Origin: CAYUAI01 sp964442745
GTDB taxonomy: Bacteria > Pseudomonadota > Gammaproteobacteria > S012-40
Reading direction: 5' to 3'
Assembly (NCBI GenBank): GCA_964442745.1
Contig: CAYUAI010000003.1
Location: forward strand, 62,001 to 126,000
Length of the DNA: 64,000 nt
Positions 45,888 to 53,689 of the stretch are shown in pieces; position 1 is the first letter of the stretch; every line of letters starts with the position of its first letter. The notes beneath the pieces are model-generated. The model was not told where the DNA came from, ran no database searches, and saw only the letters and a list, made by a program, of their open reading frames with translations. The position numbers and the translations under genes are program-made.

Positions 45888-46532
45888 TTAGCTAGCTTTT
45901 GACATATCCGGCTTACGCGTAAAATGCGGTAAACGTTTAATGATCAAAACGATCAAGATAAGAAAATAAGTCACATAAAATACATCAATGGTATAGCCTT
46001 TATCCCACCATGGCTGTATTCTCTCACGATTTTTTCCACCATTAATGGTGAAATTACCTTCGAAGTTAGCTAAGGCAATACGATCCCCAATCACATTATA
46101 GTTATCCAGAGGATAGGCTCCACCACTCGCCTGCACCTCTTTAATACCTGGTGCAATGTTTATCAAATCATCCCACGTCAGCGGATGACGCTCAATGGCT
46201 CCTTGAGTCCGGTCATCAGCATTCTGATAAACATGATTCGTGATGTATTTAATTTTCTCTTCACCGGTTTCCAGTTGCTGAACTTCAGACGAATCCATTA
46301 TTTTAATAAAATCAACATAAAGCTCAGCATTCGGCCTTTGCCCCCAAATCGGCATCGTAATCATAAATGCCGTTAAGATGATAAGGCCCATTAAAAACGT
46401 GAGAGGAAAGGGCAGACGGTTATTCGCCGACCAAAGTCCACCATGTTTCTCCTTCTCCCATAAATCAAGCGTCTCTTTTTGTTCCTGCTCATCAGCAAGA
46501 CAATAGAGAGGTTGGTCCATTTTAAAAGCCAT
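45888..46532 (-). CDS. Two-helix membrane protein in CcoP position
   Basis: 214 residues. Helices are at about 41-63 (PFPLTFLMGLIILTAFMITMPIW) and 186-206 (YVTYFLILIVLIIKRL), with about 120 extracytoplasmic residues between. It takes the place of CcoP, the dihaem subunit, after CcoN and CcoO, but has no CxxCH motif. The loop WGQRPN parallels WGNRPG of the 131-residue protein at 37008-37403. It may be a haemless docking subunit. GGAGG stands before the ATG; it follows the CcoO-like gene by 21 nt. Confidence 0.65.
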   Translation of the reverse strand: MAFKMDQPLYCLADEQEQKETLDLWEKEKHGGLWSANNRLPFPLTFLMGLIILTAFMITMPIWGQRPNAELYVDFIKIMDSSEVQQLETGEEKIKYITNHVYQNADDRTQGAIERHPLTWDDLINIAPGIKEVQASGGAYPLDNYNVIGDRIALANFEGNFTINGGKNRERIQPWWDKGYTIDVFYVTYFLILIVLIIKRLPHFTRKPDMSKAS

Positions 46533-46553
46533 CGTGTAAATCCTCCCGTTAAA

Positions 46554-47510
46554 TTACTTAAGACTTGTTAGCACCCAATCGATCAACGCTCTGACTTCAG
46601 AATTACTCGCTGGCTCAGGCACTTCTGGTGCATAAATGCTATTGCCGGTCAAGTACTTTCGATAATCAGCTCGCCATTTGGCAAAATCGATTTTGTTACC
46701 ATCCGCATCGGTCTTACCCCAAAGATAATCAAACCGAGGCATAATGGAATTGGGCTGCACCAAGCGAGGATTAAAAAAGTGCATGGTCATCCATTCACGC
46801 GATGAGTTACGCGAAGCCACATGCAATAAATCAGGCGCTTTACGATCCGACCCAAAAGCCGTCGGCATTTCACCATTGAAGTCACCTAAGAAAGGCGGCG
46901 CACCAAAAAACTGCCAATCTTGAGTTTGCTCAGGCAATAAGGTATGACACCACCAACACCCTTCAGTAATGTAAATGGTTTTACCCTGCCCGACACGGCG
47001 GATATTTTCATCACCGGCCGCTTCTAACGTTTGCGCCGGTACCCAACCACGAGTAGCCGTCAAGTTCTCGATGTAATCAACTTCTTCACCGTTAAACTCA
47101 CCTTTAGAAACGGTAAATACCGCCCCACTCGTCAGGTTAGCTTCGCCGACACGACCGATACCAAAAGTCAAATCTTCAACCCCAGCACCCAGCATTCTAG
47201 GATGATTGATTCCAGGCGAAAACTTAATTCCAGGATTATATACATAAGCCCGAATAGGTGGATCCATCGCCGCACCGCTCACGGGGTCTTTATCAAGGAT
47301 CACAGTAACCGGTTTCCCAGCACCGACAACCAATGGATCTTCATAACTAAACCCAATAACACGGCCTAACGACAATTGCTTGTCCAAGCCAACCCAAGTT
47401 GAGATCCCAGATGTAAAGTCTGTACTTGGAGCTAACAGGGTAACGCACATTGATAACCCAAGCATCAAACCGATACCAGCTGATCCGAATTTATACTGTT
47501 GGAAAGCCAC
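46554..47510 (-). CDS. CcoO/FixO-like membrane monohaem cytochrome c
   Basis: 318 residues, against about 200 for CcoO. A membrane helix (AGIGLMLGLSMCVTLLAP) begins at residue 11. An insertion of about 130 residues with beta-rich character precedes the haem domain. The domain holds CWWCH at 185-189 and MPRF at 257-260 for the distal Met, with RKAPDLLHVASRNSSREWMTMHFFNPR as in CcoO. Translation starts at GTG with GGAGG upstream. It follows the CcoN-like gene by 79 nt in one operon and is its likely electron-input subunit. Confidence 0.85.
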   Translation of the reverse strand: MAFQQYKFGSAGIGLMLGLSMCVTLLAPSTDFTSGISTWVGLDKQLSLGRVIGFSYEDPLVVGAGKPVTVILDKDPVSGAAMDPPIRAYVYNPGIKFSPGINHPRMLGAGVEDLTFGIGRVGEANLTSGAVFTVSKGEFNGEEVDYIENLTATRGWVPAQTLEAAGDENIRRVGQGKTIYITEGCWWCHTLLPEQTQDWQFFGAPPFLGDFNGEMPTAFGSDRKAPDLLHVASRNSSREWMTMHFFNPRLVQPNSIMPRFDYLWGKTDADGNKIDFAKWRADYRKYLTGNSIYAPEVPEPASNSEVRALIDWVLTSLK

Positions 47511-47589
47511 TTGATTTCCTCCTCCCTAGCCCTTTCAAGTTGGACTCGAAATAACGAGTCCAACCATAAAAAAGCGAAAACGTTGTTGT

Positions 47590-48999
47590 TTATCTTTCGT
47601 ACGCCATTTCATGCGCATAACGACCTTTGGGTACTAAGGTACCTTCACGCGCTGTCATCCACATGTTGTACAACCAAATTACATTACCAGTGAAAACCAT
47701 CGTACCACCCACCCAACGAGCAATCATGTAAGGGTGTTCAGCCACCACGACATCAATGTAAGGCACCTCATAAATCTTACCCGCTCCTTGGATCAATCCA
47801 GCAATGGTCATTGATATCCAATAAACGCAGAAACCAATCAGGAAGAACCAATAATGCAAATTAGCTAGCGTTAAGGAATAAAGCTTTCTTCTCAGCATTT
47901 GTTGCAAACCAAAATACACCGCGGCCGCTTCCAAAAAGCTGGACATCCCCAACAGTGCCAAGTGAGCATGCGCCACAATCCAGCCGGTACCATGCACATA
48001 CCAGTTAATGGCTCGTGTTTGTTGGAAACCCCCTTGCATATTCAGTGGGATCGCGAGTAATACACCAGTGATGGAGAATTTGGTCTCCACATTTTCCACA
48101 AATAAACTCCACTTACCTTTCATGGTTAACAATATATTAGCCACGAAAGCCACCGCCGGAATTAAAATCAATACGCCTTCCACAGAAGCGAAAGATTTCA
48201 ACCATTCAGGCAAAGGCGCAGACATCAAGTGATGCGACGCAGGTGTTGAATAAAAGGCAATAATTGACCAAAAATGCAAATGACCAATACGGTGAGAGTA
48301 GAGTGGGTTACCGGTGAGCTTAGGAATCGTATAATAGGCAATCGCGGCCGCCACCGGCGTAATCCACAAACCTAACACGTTATGAGCAAACCAAAAGGTC
48401 ATGTAAGCTTCAGTCAACCCCGTCAAGTTGAATAGCTCAGGGGAATTACCCACGATAAACACGACAATTAGCATGAAGATACAAGCCCCGAAAAACCAGT
48501 TAGTAATGTAGATACCTTGGGTTTTCCGATGCGCAATGGTCATCCACACATTCACACCCAGCGGTAGCAGCACCCCACAAATAACCACCAAATCAATTGG
48601 CCAAATCAGATCACTGTATTCACGACCGGAGGTAATGCCGAGCCAAAGCAAGAGCAAGCCTAAGCTCAAACCAATATTCCAAAGGAATACGTTCCACAAG
48701 CCAAGTTTCTCAGACCACAGCTTAGTATTACCAAGCGCGGGTGTCATATACATCATGGTCATACCAAATGCCATGGAGATCCAGCCTAAAATAACGGCCA
48801 ATACATGCACTTGGCGCATATGACCAAACGCAAAAAGCTCGACGCCAGTCACCCAGTCGGGAAAGGCTAATTTAGCCGCATTAAACGACCCTAAACCCGT
48901 GCCAACCACAAACCAAAAAATCGAAGAAAAGCCAAAAAAGATCGTTGCCGACCCAGCTGGAATATCTTCGTTCTTGGCAAAGAGATATTTTAGTAGCAT
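47590..48999 (-). CDS. Divergent CcoN-like haem-copper oxidase subunit I
   Basis: 469 residues with 12 membrane helices. The six redox ligands can be assigned: H65 and H346 (low-spin haem), H344 (high-spin haem), and H206, H256, H257 (CuB). Tyr250 lies six residues before H256, where cbb3 oxidases have the cross-linked tyrosine. It lacks the glutamates of NorB (no HLWVE) but has Q322-G-G where CcoN has a conserved FEGP-type Glu. The region AHAHLALLG is NOR-like rather than CcoN-like. GGAGG precedes the ATG. It is probably an oxygen reductase of the C type with unusual proton-path residues. Confidence 0.85.
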   Translation of the reverse strand: MLLKYLFAKNEDIPAGSATIFFGFSSIFWFVVGTGLGSFNAAKLAFPDWVTGVELFAFGHMRQVHVLAVILGWISMAFGMTMMYMTPALGNTKLWSEKLGLWNVFLWNIGLSLGLLLLWLGITSGREYSDLIWPIDLVVICGVLLPLGVNVWMTIAHRKTQGIYITNWFFGACIFMLIVVFIVGNSPELFNLTGLTEAYMTFWFAHNVLGLWITPVAAAIAYYTIPKLTGNPLYSHRIGHLHFWSIIAFYSTPASHHLMSAPLPEWLKSFASVEGVLILIPAVAFVANILLTMKGKWSLFVENVETKFSITGVLLAIPLNMQGGFQQTRAINWYVHGTGWIVAHAHLALLGMSSFLEAAAVYFGLQQMLRRKLYSLTLANLHYWFFLIGFCVYWISMTIAGLIQGAGKIYEVPYIDVVVAEHPYMIARWVGGTMVFTGNVIWLYNMWMTAREGTLVPKGRYAHEMAYER

Positions 49000-49042
49000 G
49001 AAACTTCACCTCCCAAAAAATTAACTCCCAGATAAAACCAAA

Positions 49043-49135
49043 TCATTCTTTCATCTTGTTCATAAGATACCAAGAAAGCCACATGCTCGAAAATGCCAAA
49101 ACGATTCCACAGGTACCCGCAAATGTCGCTAGCAT
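49043..49135 (-). CDS. 30-residue membrane peptide upstream of ccoN-like gene
   Basis: A 30-residue open frame: one helix of about 18 residues (TCGIVLAFSSMWLSWYLM) with a basic end NKMKE. GGGGG stands 5 nt upstream of the ATG at 49135. It lies between the 97-residue protein and the CcoN-like subunit, in the same operon. Such peptides are known as stabilising subunits of terminal oxidases (CcoQ, CydX), and this is the inference here. Conservation would be decisive. Confidence 0.55.
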   Translation of the reverse strand: MLATFAGTCGIVLAFSSMWLSWYLMNKMKE

Positions 49136-49171
49136 AATCCCCCCTTATATTTAACTATGCAAAAAGATATA

Positions 49172-49465
49172 TTATTCCCAGACAGTGTTATCACGCTGTG
49201 CTTCCACTTCACCATGTTTTTTCATTGCCAAACCAACAATGATGGCAAACGCAAGACCAAAAACAAACATCATGATATCAATAAAACCTGCAAAAGTTGA
49301 GATCCGGTAGGCTTCTGCACCCCAACCACCCCAGCTTTCATAAGGTCCCCGCCCGACAGCACACATGACGGCCGCGCCGAACACACTCCCGTTCCCCATG
49401 CCTGTGGTAAAAGCAGCCACAAGAAGAACAAAAAACGTCCGCCCAATGGTTAGTTTGTTTTCCAT
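49172..49465 (-). CDS. 97-residue two-helix protein, first gene of the CcoN operon
   Basis: The start is the ATG at 49465, with GGAGGG 5 nt upstream; an earlier frame is open but unlikely. Helices are at about 10-30 (FFVLLVAAFTTGMGNGSVF) and 58-80 (FAGFIDIMMFVFGLAFAIIVGLA). A Gly/Trp-rich loop GPYESWGGWGAEAYR lies between. Charged tail KKHGEVEAQRD. No family is recognised. It begins the operon that runs through CcoN, CcoO, the 214-residue protein and the 48-residue peptide. Confidence 0.6.
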   Translation of the reverse strand: MENKLTIGRTFFVLLVAAFTTGMGNGSVFGAAVMCAVGRGPYESWGGWGAEAYRISTFAGFIDIMMFVFGLAFAIIVGLAMKKHGEVEAQRDNTVWE

Positions 49466-49794
49466 ATCTACCCTCCGATAGAAATTACCAAGAATCTGTA
49501 AACGCCTTATACGTGACGACCCTCTAGCAGCGATCAATACGAATAAGAAGCTCACAGTATTAGTTTCAGATTAGAAACCCCTCGAATCGTGACACAGCTA
49601 GTATTTTCCGTCAAGATTTAAAGTCGCAAAATTCAATAAATAAATTGACAATTAACCAGAAACTAGTAAATACCGATATCCTGCTAAGCAATTGATGATA
49701 ATTCGGACGAAAAATTTTGTATAATTTATTGAAGATTGATTACTATGGAAGGCGGTGCTGGACATCACTGTCCCTGACAGTTATATGGCAAATA
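49466..49794. other. Upstream region of the CcoN operon, no gene seen
   Basis: An AT-rich stretch between the 97-residue gene (minus) and the repeat copy at 49795. It should contain the CcoN operon promoter. I saw no exact Anr/FNR palindrome (TTGAT-N4-ATCAA). CTTGACGG at about 49607-49614 on the minus strand is a possible -35 hexamer, but no convincing -10 follows. Confidence 0.4.
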
Positions 49795-49937
49795 TAGGCA
49801 AAGTATGAGCGTATAGTGACGTCCCGATTTAGCGCCCAAGTTTATTCATTCTGGTTCGCCAACAGGCAACTGCAGCGATACAGAAGATAGAACCGAGAGA
49901 GCAAATCGGGAAGTGATTGCGTAACCATTCCTAAGCA
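49795..49937. repeat. Interspersed repeat (MITE-like family 2), copy 3, diverged
   Basis: The right end, GGGAAGTGATTGCGTAACCATTCCTAAG in pieces, matches the right ends of the copies at 36123 and 58873. The left end is weaker (GTCCCGATTTAGCGCCCAAG). It sits immediately upstream of the plus-strand 65-residue gene at 49961 and could carry part of its promoter. Confidence 0.55.
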
Positions 49938-49960
49938 CGACACGAGAGCGAGAGAAAATA

Positions 49961-50158
49961 ATGCGTGAAACAGTAATCTATATCTTCATCGGCCTCAGTT
50001 CATTATTGGTTATTTCTTATGTACCTTATATGTTGTTAACTGGCGTTGTTGACGCCGCACTGGTGACCAAAATTCAAATTATTGTCACCTGCGTATGGGC
50101 CATCGGGTTAGGCTTTCTCGGCTGGGACATCGTCCGCCAGCGCCGAGGCAAAGTCTAA
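49961..50158 (+). CDS. Small two-helix membrane protein
   Basis: 65 residues: YIFIGLSSLLVISYVPYMLL and IQIIVTCVWAIGLGFLGWDIV, then a basic end RQRRGKV. GAGAGCGAGAG upstream is purine-rich. It is the only plus-strand gene inside the island and its stop overlaps the stop of the minus-strand gene that ends at 50155 by 4 nt. No family recognised. Confidence 0.55.
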   Translation: MRETVIYIFIGLSSLLVISYVPYMLLTGVVDAALVTKIQIIVTCVWAIGLGFLGWDIVRQRRGKV

Positions 50159-50607
50159 CTAAACACCCGCAGTAACGCCTTGGCATCGTTAAAGCGCTCA
50201 GCAGTGCCAAATTGTAATTTATGAAAAACATACTGCTGACGCTTACCGTTGAGATCACAGCCCGTCAAGCCAAAACTCTTACCCGCTAAATCTGAAAAAA
50301 ACTTCAAATCCTTCACTAACTCGGATTTTTCTCCATTGCGCAATTCAAGGGCAACCTGTTTTTTGGATATTTCAAGCGCAACAGGCGCCTTAGGCAGCAA
50401 CATTAAACGGGTTTTCATGATGCGATTAAAGCCAATCAAGGTAATAATTGTTGTACTAAATGCAATCATATACGTAAAATTTTGATCGCCGCTGTACCAC
50501 ATTTTTGCTCCCACGATAATCAGAAAAATGATGGTTGGAATATATAAGACTAAATCCCAACAAGCCCCTTTTTTGTCTTGCACTAAATCATATCTTGATG
50601 ATGCCAC
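50155..50607 (-). CDS. Two-helix protein with cytoplasmic PH-like tail
   Basis: 150 residues if the GTG at 50607 (AGGAG 5 nt upstream) is used; a GTG two codons earlier is possible. Two helices, LVLYIPTIIFLIIVGAKMW and FTYMIAFSTTIITLIGFN, are followed by about 90 residues of alternating strands (PVALEISKKQVALELRNGEKSELVKDLKFF). The tail resembles a small PH-like or YcxB-like domain without certain homology. Last gene of the 52.3-50.2 kb operon. Confidence 0.6.
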   Translation of the reverse strand: MASSRYDLVQDKKGACWDLVLYIPTIIFLIIVGAKMWYSGDQNFTYMIAFSTTIITLIGFNRIMKTRLMLLPKAPVALEISKKQVALELRNGEKSELVKDLKFFSDLAGKSFGLTGCDLNGKRQQYVFHKLQFGTAERFNDAKALLRVFS

Positions 50608-50639
50608 ATCCACTCCTAAAAAATACCGACGACATAAAA

Positions 50640-51149
50640 CTAGCCGGACTGACGCGCCTCAAGTATACGGCGAATGCGTATATCCAGCTCGGAATAGAGC
50701 ATCCTTCCCGCTTGCTTAAACTGTACCACGCCGCTCCCATCGATAATAAATGTCCACGGATCACCTTTAACGTTATAGGCGATAAAAGCTTCAGGATTTT
50801 TGTACTGATCCATGTGCAAAAAAATAACATCATCGCCGTACTTTGCAATCATCGCTTTGAGTATCTGTAATTGCTTATCACAAACGGTGCAATGCGCCGG
50901 GGTGGCAAACTCCAAGACAATCGGCTTACCCAGCGCAATGGCCTCATCCAGAGAATACTGATACATACGCTCATCAGGATATCGATAGGTCGTCAAACGA
51001 CTCAAATCCCCTCCTACATCAAGCAAATACTTAGTGCGCAAAGCGGGCGCTTCGGAACCCACTCGCAGCGTACCTTCCGGTCCCTCTAGACAGCCAGTCA
51101 TTAACAAAAAAACGAAAAGGAGTAATACCCTCCTAGCACTACGAATCAT
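50640..51149 (-). CDS. Thioredoxin-like lipoprotein
   Basis: 169 residues. A lipoprotein signal peptide ends LMTGC (Cys near residue 19). A thioredoxin-type domain follows with LEFATPAHCTVCDKQLQIL (CxxC as CTVC), VIFLHMDQYKNPEAFIAYNV, and the cis-Pro region GDPWTFIIDGSGVV. It may maintain haem-cysteine thiols or deliver copper, as Sco and TlpA do. The operon position, between the subunit-I-like fragment and the PH-like protein, favours an assembly role. It overlaps the upstream gene by 11 nt. Confidence 0.82.
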   Translation of the reverse strand: MIRSARRVLLLFVFLLMTGCLEGPEGTLRVGSEAPALRTKYLLDVGGDLSRLTTYRYPDERMYQYSLDEAIALGKPIVLEFATPAHCTVCDKQLQILKAMIAKYGDDVIFLHMDQYKNPEAFIAYNVKGDPWTFIIDGSGVVQFKQAGRMLYSELDIRIRRILEARQSG

Positions 51150-51666
51150 AATTCTTCTCCCAACCAGTGCAAGTGCGATACAGATTATACGCCCAGATAA
51201 AATTAGCCATCAGCACCAGTGTGCCAAAGATCCCCATGTAGGCCAAGAGTGGTTTCACAATTTGCTCCACCTCATCAGGCGTAGAATTAATGCTCGCGAT
51301 GCCACCTAAGGTACCTGCCATCACAAAAAATATCACCATCCCCAGCAAACCAATATTATGCACCCAAAAGTGCCACTTCACCAACTTTAAGCTATATATT
51401 GGGCGTTTAACAAGCCGCGGAATGATGTAATAAATGGCAGCAAAAATAGCCATTTCAACCCAACCTAACAAATTGATATGGGTATGGCCGCGCACAATCA
51501 AATCACCATGTAAGCGATGATCAACAAAATACCTAAGCTCGGCAATGCCCCCCATTACCGCCCCCCAGGTAAACCCAATTAAGCTATAAATAATGCAAGC
51601 ATAGACAAACCACAAGATATACTTTCGGTAAACTAACTCTTGCTCATGCACCCATGGCTCCGCCAT
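51139..51666 (-). CDS. Four-helix haem-copper subunit I-like fragment
   Basis: 175 residues, about four helices. GHTHINLLGWVEMAIFAAIYY resembles helix II of subunit I, which carries a low-spin haem His; PRLVKRPIYSLKLVKWHFWVHN recalls the CcoN segment PKLTGNPLYSHRIGHLHFW. Conserved single-domain proteins like this lie near Sco and oxidase genes and have unknown function. It has no CuB trio. It follows the cytochrome gene by 90 nt and overlaps the thioredoxin-like gene. Confidence 0.7.
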   Translation of the reverse strand: MAEPWVHEQELVYRKYILWFVYACIIYSLIGFTWGAVMGGIAELRYFVDHRLHGDLIVRGHTHINLLGWVEMAIFAAIYYIIPRLVKRPIYSLKLVKWHFWVHNIGLLGMVIFFVMAGTLGGIASINSTPDEVEQIVKPLLAYMGIFGTLVLMANFIWAYNLYRTCTGWEKNYDS

Positions 51667-51756
51667 ACTTCACTCACTTTTATTCTGTTGATAAGCCATC
51701 TTTTCTGGGCATAAATAATTAATATGCCATCCTAAATTATTTATCACATGAAAAAC

Positions 51757-52347
51757 TTATTCTTCTTTCACCACATCCTTCACAGCCGCCTCTCTTTCTC
51801 TGATGTCACCATATTTTTCACGCCACTCTTCAGGCGCCCACATTTCGACCATATTGTCGATAAATTCTGAGCGTTCTGGCGGCGGCAATGCCGCTACTGA
51901 CGACCCCCGGTCTGCCTTAAGTTCTGACAGAAATACCGCAATTTTATGCCGATCTTCGCTAGGAATTTCGCTCGTGTAAGCGGCTTCTTTCGGCGGGAAA
52001 CCATGATCCAGCGTTGGGTAGCCGTATTGCTCTTCCGGATTCACTAAAAAAGCCTCAATCCACTCAAGCGATCGTTTAGAGCCAAGTCCGTCAAGCGATA
52101 ATCCCATACTGGTGCCAGCGCGTAACGCACGATGGCACGAATTACAACGCGCTTCACGATATAACTTAGACCCTTCGCGACCCACATCTGAAAAAACAAA
52201 GTGAGTTTTTTGCTCAAATATAGGCGTATCTGAATTAAGCCGATAAGACTCTAACGCAATATAAGCAATCAATGCCATTACGAAGAAAACACCGAAAATA
52301 ATAAATAAAATTTTTTCACCCGATTTTAATGCTTGTTTCTTTGCCAT
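51757..52347 (-). CDS. Membrane-anchored monohaem cytochrome c
   Basis: 196 residues. An anchor helix (ILFIIFGVFFVMALIAYIAL) follows KSGEK. One haem motif, CNSCH, lies near residue 73. A Met-containing stretch GTSMGLSLDGLG is near the motif, but the distal ligand is unclear. A long acidic/basic tail has APEEWREKYGDIREREAAVKD. It resembles the cytochrome at 44348 in plan and in its GEK start. First gene of the operon ending at 50155. Confidence 0.8.
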   Translation of the reverse strand: MAKKQALKSGEKILFIIFGVFFVMALIAYIALESYRLNSDTPIFEQKTHFVFSDVGREGSKLYREARCNSCHRALRAGTSMGLSLDGLGSKRSLEWIEAFLVNPEEQYGYPTLDHGFPPKEAAYTSEIPSEDRHKIAVFLSELKADRGSSVAALPPPERSEFIDNMVEMWAPEEWREKYGDIREREAAVKDVVKEE

Positions 52348-52733
52348 TTGCCCATTTTACCAATTTTGAAGTTAACTCACCCTAATGTAATCACCAAGGA
52401 TATAGCAAGTCAGCCATAAAAAAAACCAAAGGAAAATCTATCGACCACTAAAAGAGACACGGCTCTACGGCACCCCCCACGTAGGAATGAGGCAAAAAAT
52501 AAAGTACCCATAAAATTTAAGACATCAATATACCAGCAACGCCCGATAACAACCCTGCGTAATCAGACAAAGCAAACGATATAAAAATTAACAGGAATGG
52601 CGATAATAATAATGAAGACACATGACAATCTCGATTGCCTGCCGCCGTGCAGCAGTAACAGCAATCTGATCATAAACAAAAAAACTGAGAGGTACGTTAT
52701 TTCACAGCCATTCTCTCACTAAATACGATAAAA
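52348..52733. other. Intergenic stretch, no firm gene
   Basis: Between two minus-strand cytochrome genes. A 34-codon minus frame from a GTG at 52621 to 52517 would give a very hydrophobic peptide (SSLLLSPFLLIFISFALSD at the start), but it has no Shine-Dalgarno site. CCCACGTAGGAATGAGGC at 52488-52505 shares only a few bases with the repeat ends. Confidence 0.4.
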
Positions 52734-52768
52734 CAAAAAAGGCGGAGAAGTTCATCCCCGCCTTTTTT
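52734..52768 (-). terminator. Rho-independent terminator after the c4-type cytochrome gene
   Basis: On the minus strand GGCGGGGA pairs with TCTCCGCC (one G-U pair) around a 7-nt loop and is followed by six T. It lies about 20 nt beyond the cytochrome stop at 52789 and ends that transcript. Confidence 0.85.
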
Positions 52769-52788
52769 AAACACATTACAATCGCTTT

Positions 52789-53547
52789 TTAATGATCGTA
52801 AGGTGTGAAAAAGTTTCCATCCGAATAAGCGGACGCATTCGTCAAATACGCCGCTGCATTCAAGATATCTTCTTTTGTCATATTGCGAGCGACCGCTCTC
52901 ATTTGACCCATCTGGTCATTGGTTCGACTGCCATCTTTCCATTTATTTAGTTGGCTAACTAAATAGGTATATCGCTGCTGACCAATAATTGGATAGATGG
53001 GTGGCGCACCACGGCCATTATAACCATGACAAGATCGGCACGCCGGCACAGGTTTCGCCCGATTGCCTTGCCCCCACTCAACCAAGGACTTACCTTTCGC
53101 GCTTTGACCCACCTCCGTCCCATTGGCCGCCAACTCTTTCAAGTCAGAACCTTTCCACTCAGCCTCACGCCCAGCGGTCGCCAATGATTCAAGGTAAGTC
53201 GCCACATTTGCGCGATCTTTTGACGTCAAGCCTTTCGCATTCGCATTCATCACAAACATAGTGCTGTCTGTGCGCTTGTCGGTCGCGTAATCTTCAAGTT
53301 GCTTTCGCAAAAAAGTATAAAACTGACCGGCCAAACGTGGCGTTCCCAAATTGTCATCGCCCATACCATCCTGACCATGACAAGAACTACACGCCGGCAC
53401 ATCACCTTTACCATTAAAAAAAATGTCCTTCCCCGCCGCAACATCCCCTTGACCTTTAGGATATTGCGGAGCAGACATTGCTATCGACGGAATCATTGCA
53501 CCCGCCACAATGGCAATCGCCGAAATAGCTGTAATTATACGTCGCAT
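52789..53547 (-). CDS. Dihaem cytochrome c4-like protein
   Basis: 252 residues from the ATG at 53547 (GGGAGGG about 10 nt upstream). A signal peptide (AISAIAIVAGAMIPSIAMSA) precedes two class I cytochrome domains, CSSCH at 53-57 and CRSCH at 170-174, with distal methionines probably in TMFVMNANAKGL and GQMRAVARNM. Cytochromes c4 carry electrons from the bc1 complex to cbb3 oxidases. The gene starts the island in the direction of transcription, apart from a 30-residue peptide. Confidence 0.88.
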   Translation of the reverse strand: MRRIITAISAIAIVAGAMIPSIAMSAPQYPKGQGDVAAGKDIFFNGKGDVPACSSCHGQDGMGDDNLGTPRLAGQFYTFLRKQLEDYATDKRTDSTMFVMNANAKGLTSKDRANVATYLESLATAGREAEWKGSDLKELAANGTEVGQSAKGKSLVEWGQGNRAKPVPACRSCHGYNGRGAPPIYPIIGQQRYTYLVSQLNKWKDGSRTNDQMGQMRAVARNMTKEDILNAAAYLTNASAYSDGNFFTPYDH

Positions 53548-53689
53548 GTTAAGAAGCCCTCCCAAGTTACTTAAGCCTCCCAGATTCAAACCTAACCCTG
53601 CAGTCCAAAAAGAATAACCATAGTCTTTTTCGACACAGAATACTCATTATCCACTCTATGTAAAACCTACTATATAGTAATTCGTACGC

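Noticed and set aside
47590..48999. Calling the CcoN-like protein a nitric oxide reductase outright
   Set aside because: The NorB glutamates are absent and the cross-link Tyr is present. The AHAHLA segment alone is not enough.
52517..52621. 34-codon minus-strand frame encoding a very hydrophobic peptide
   Set aside because: It starts at GTG without a Shine-Dalgarno site, and no conservation can be shown. It is kept only as a candidate in the small-peptide finding.
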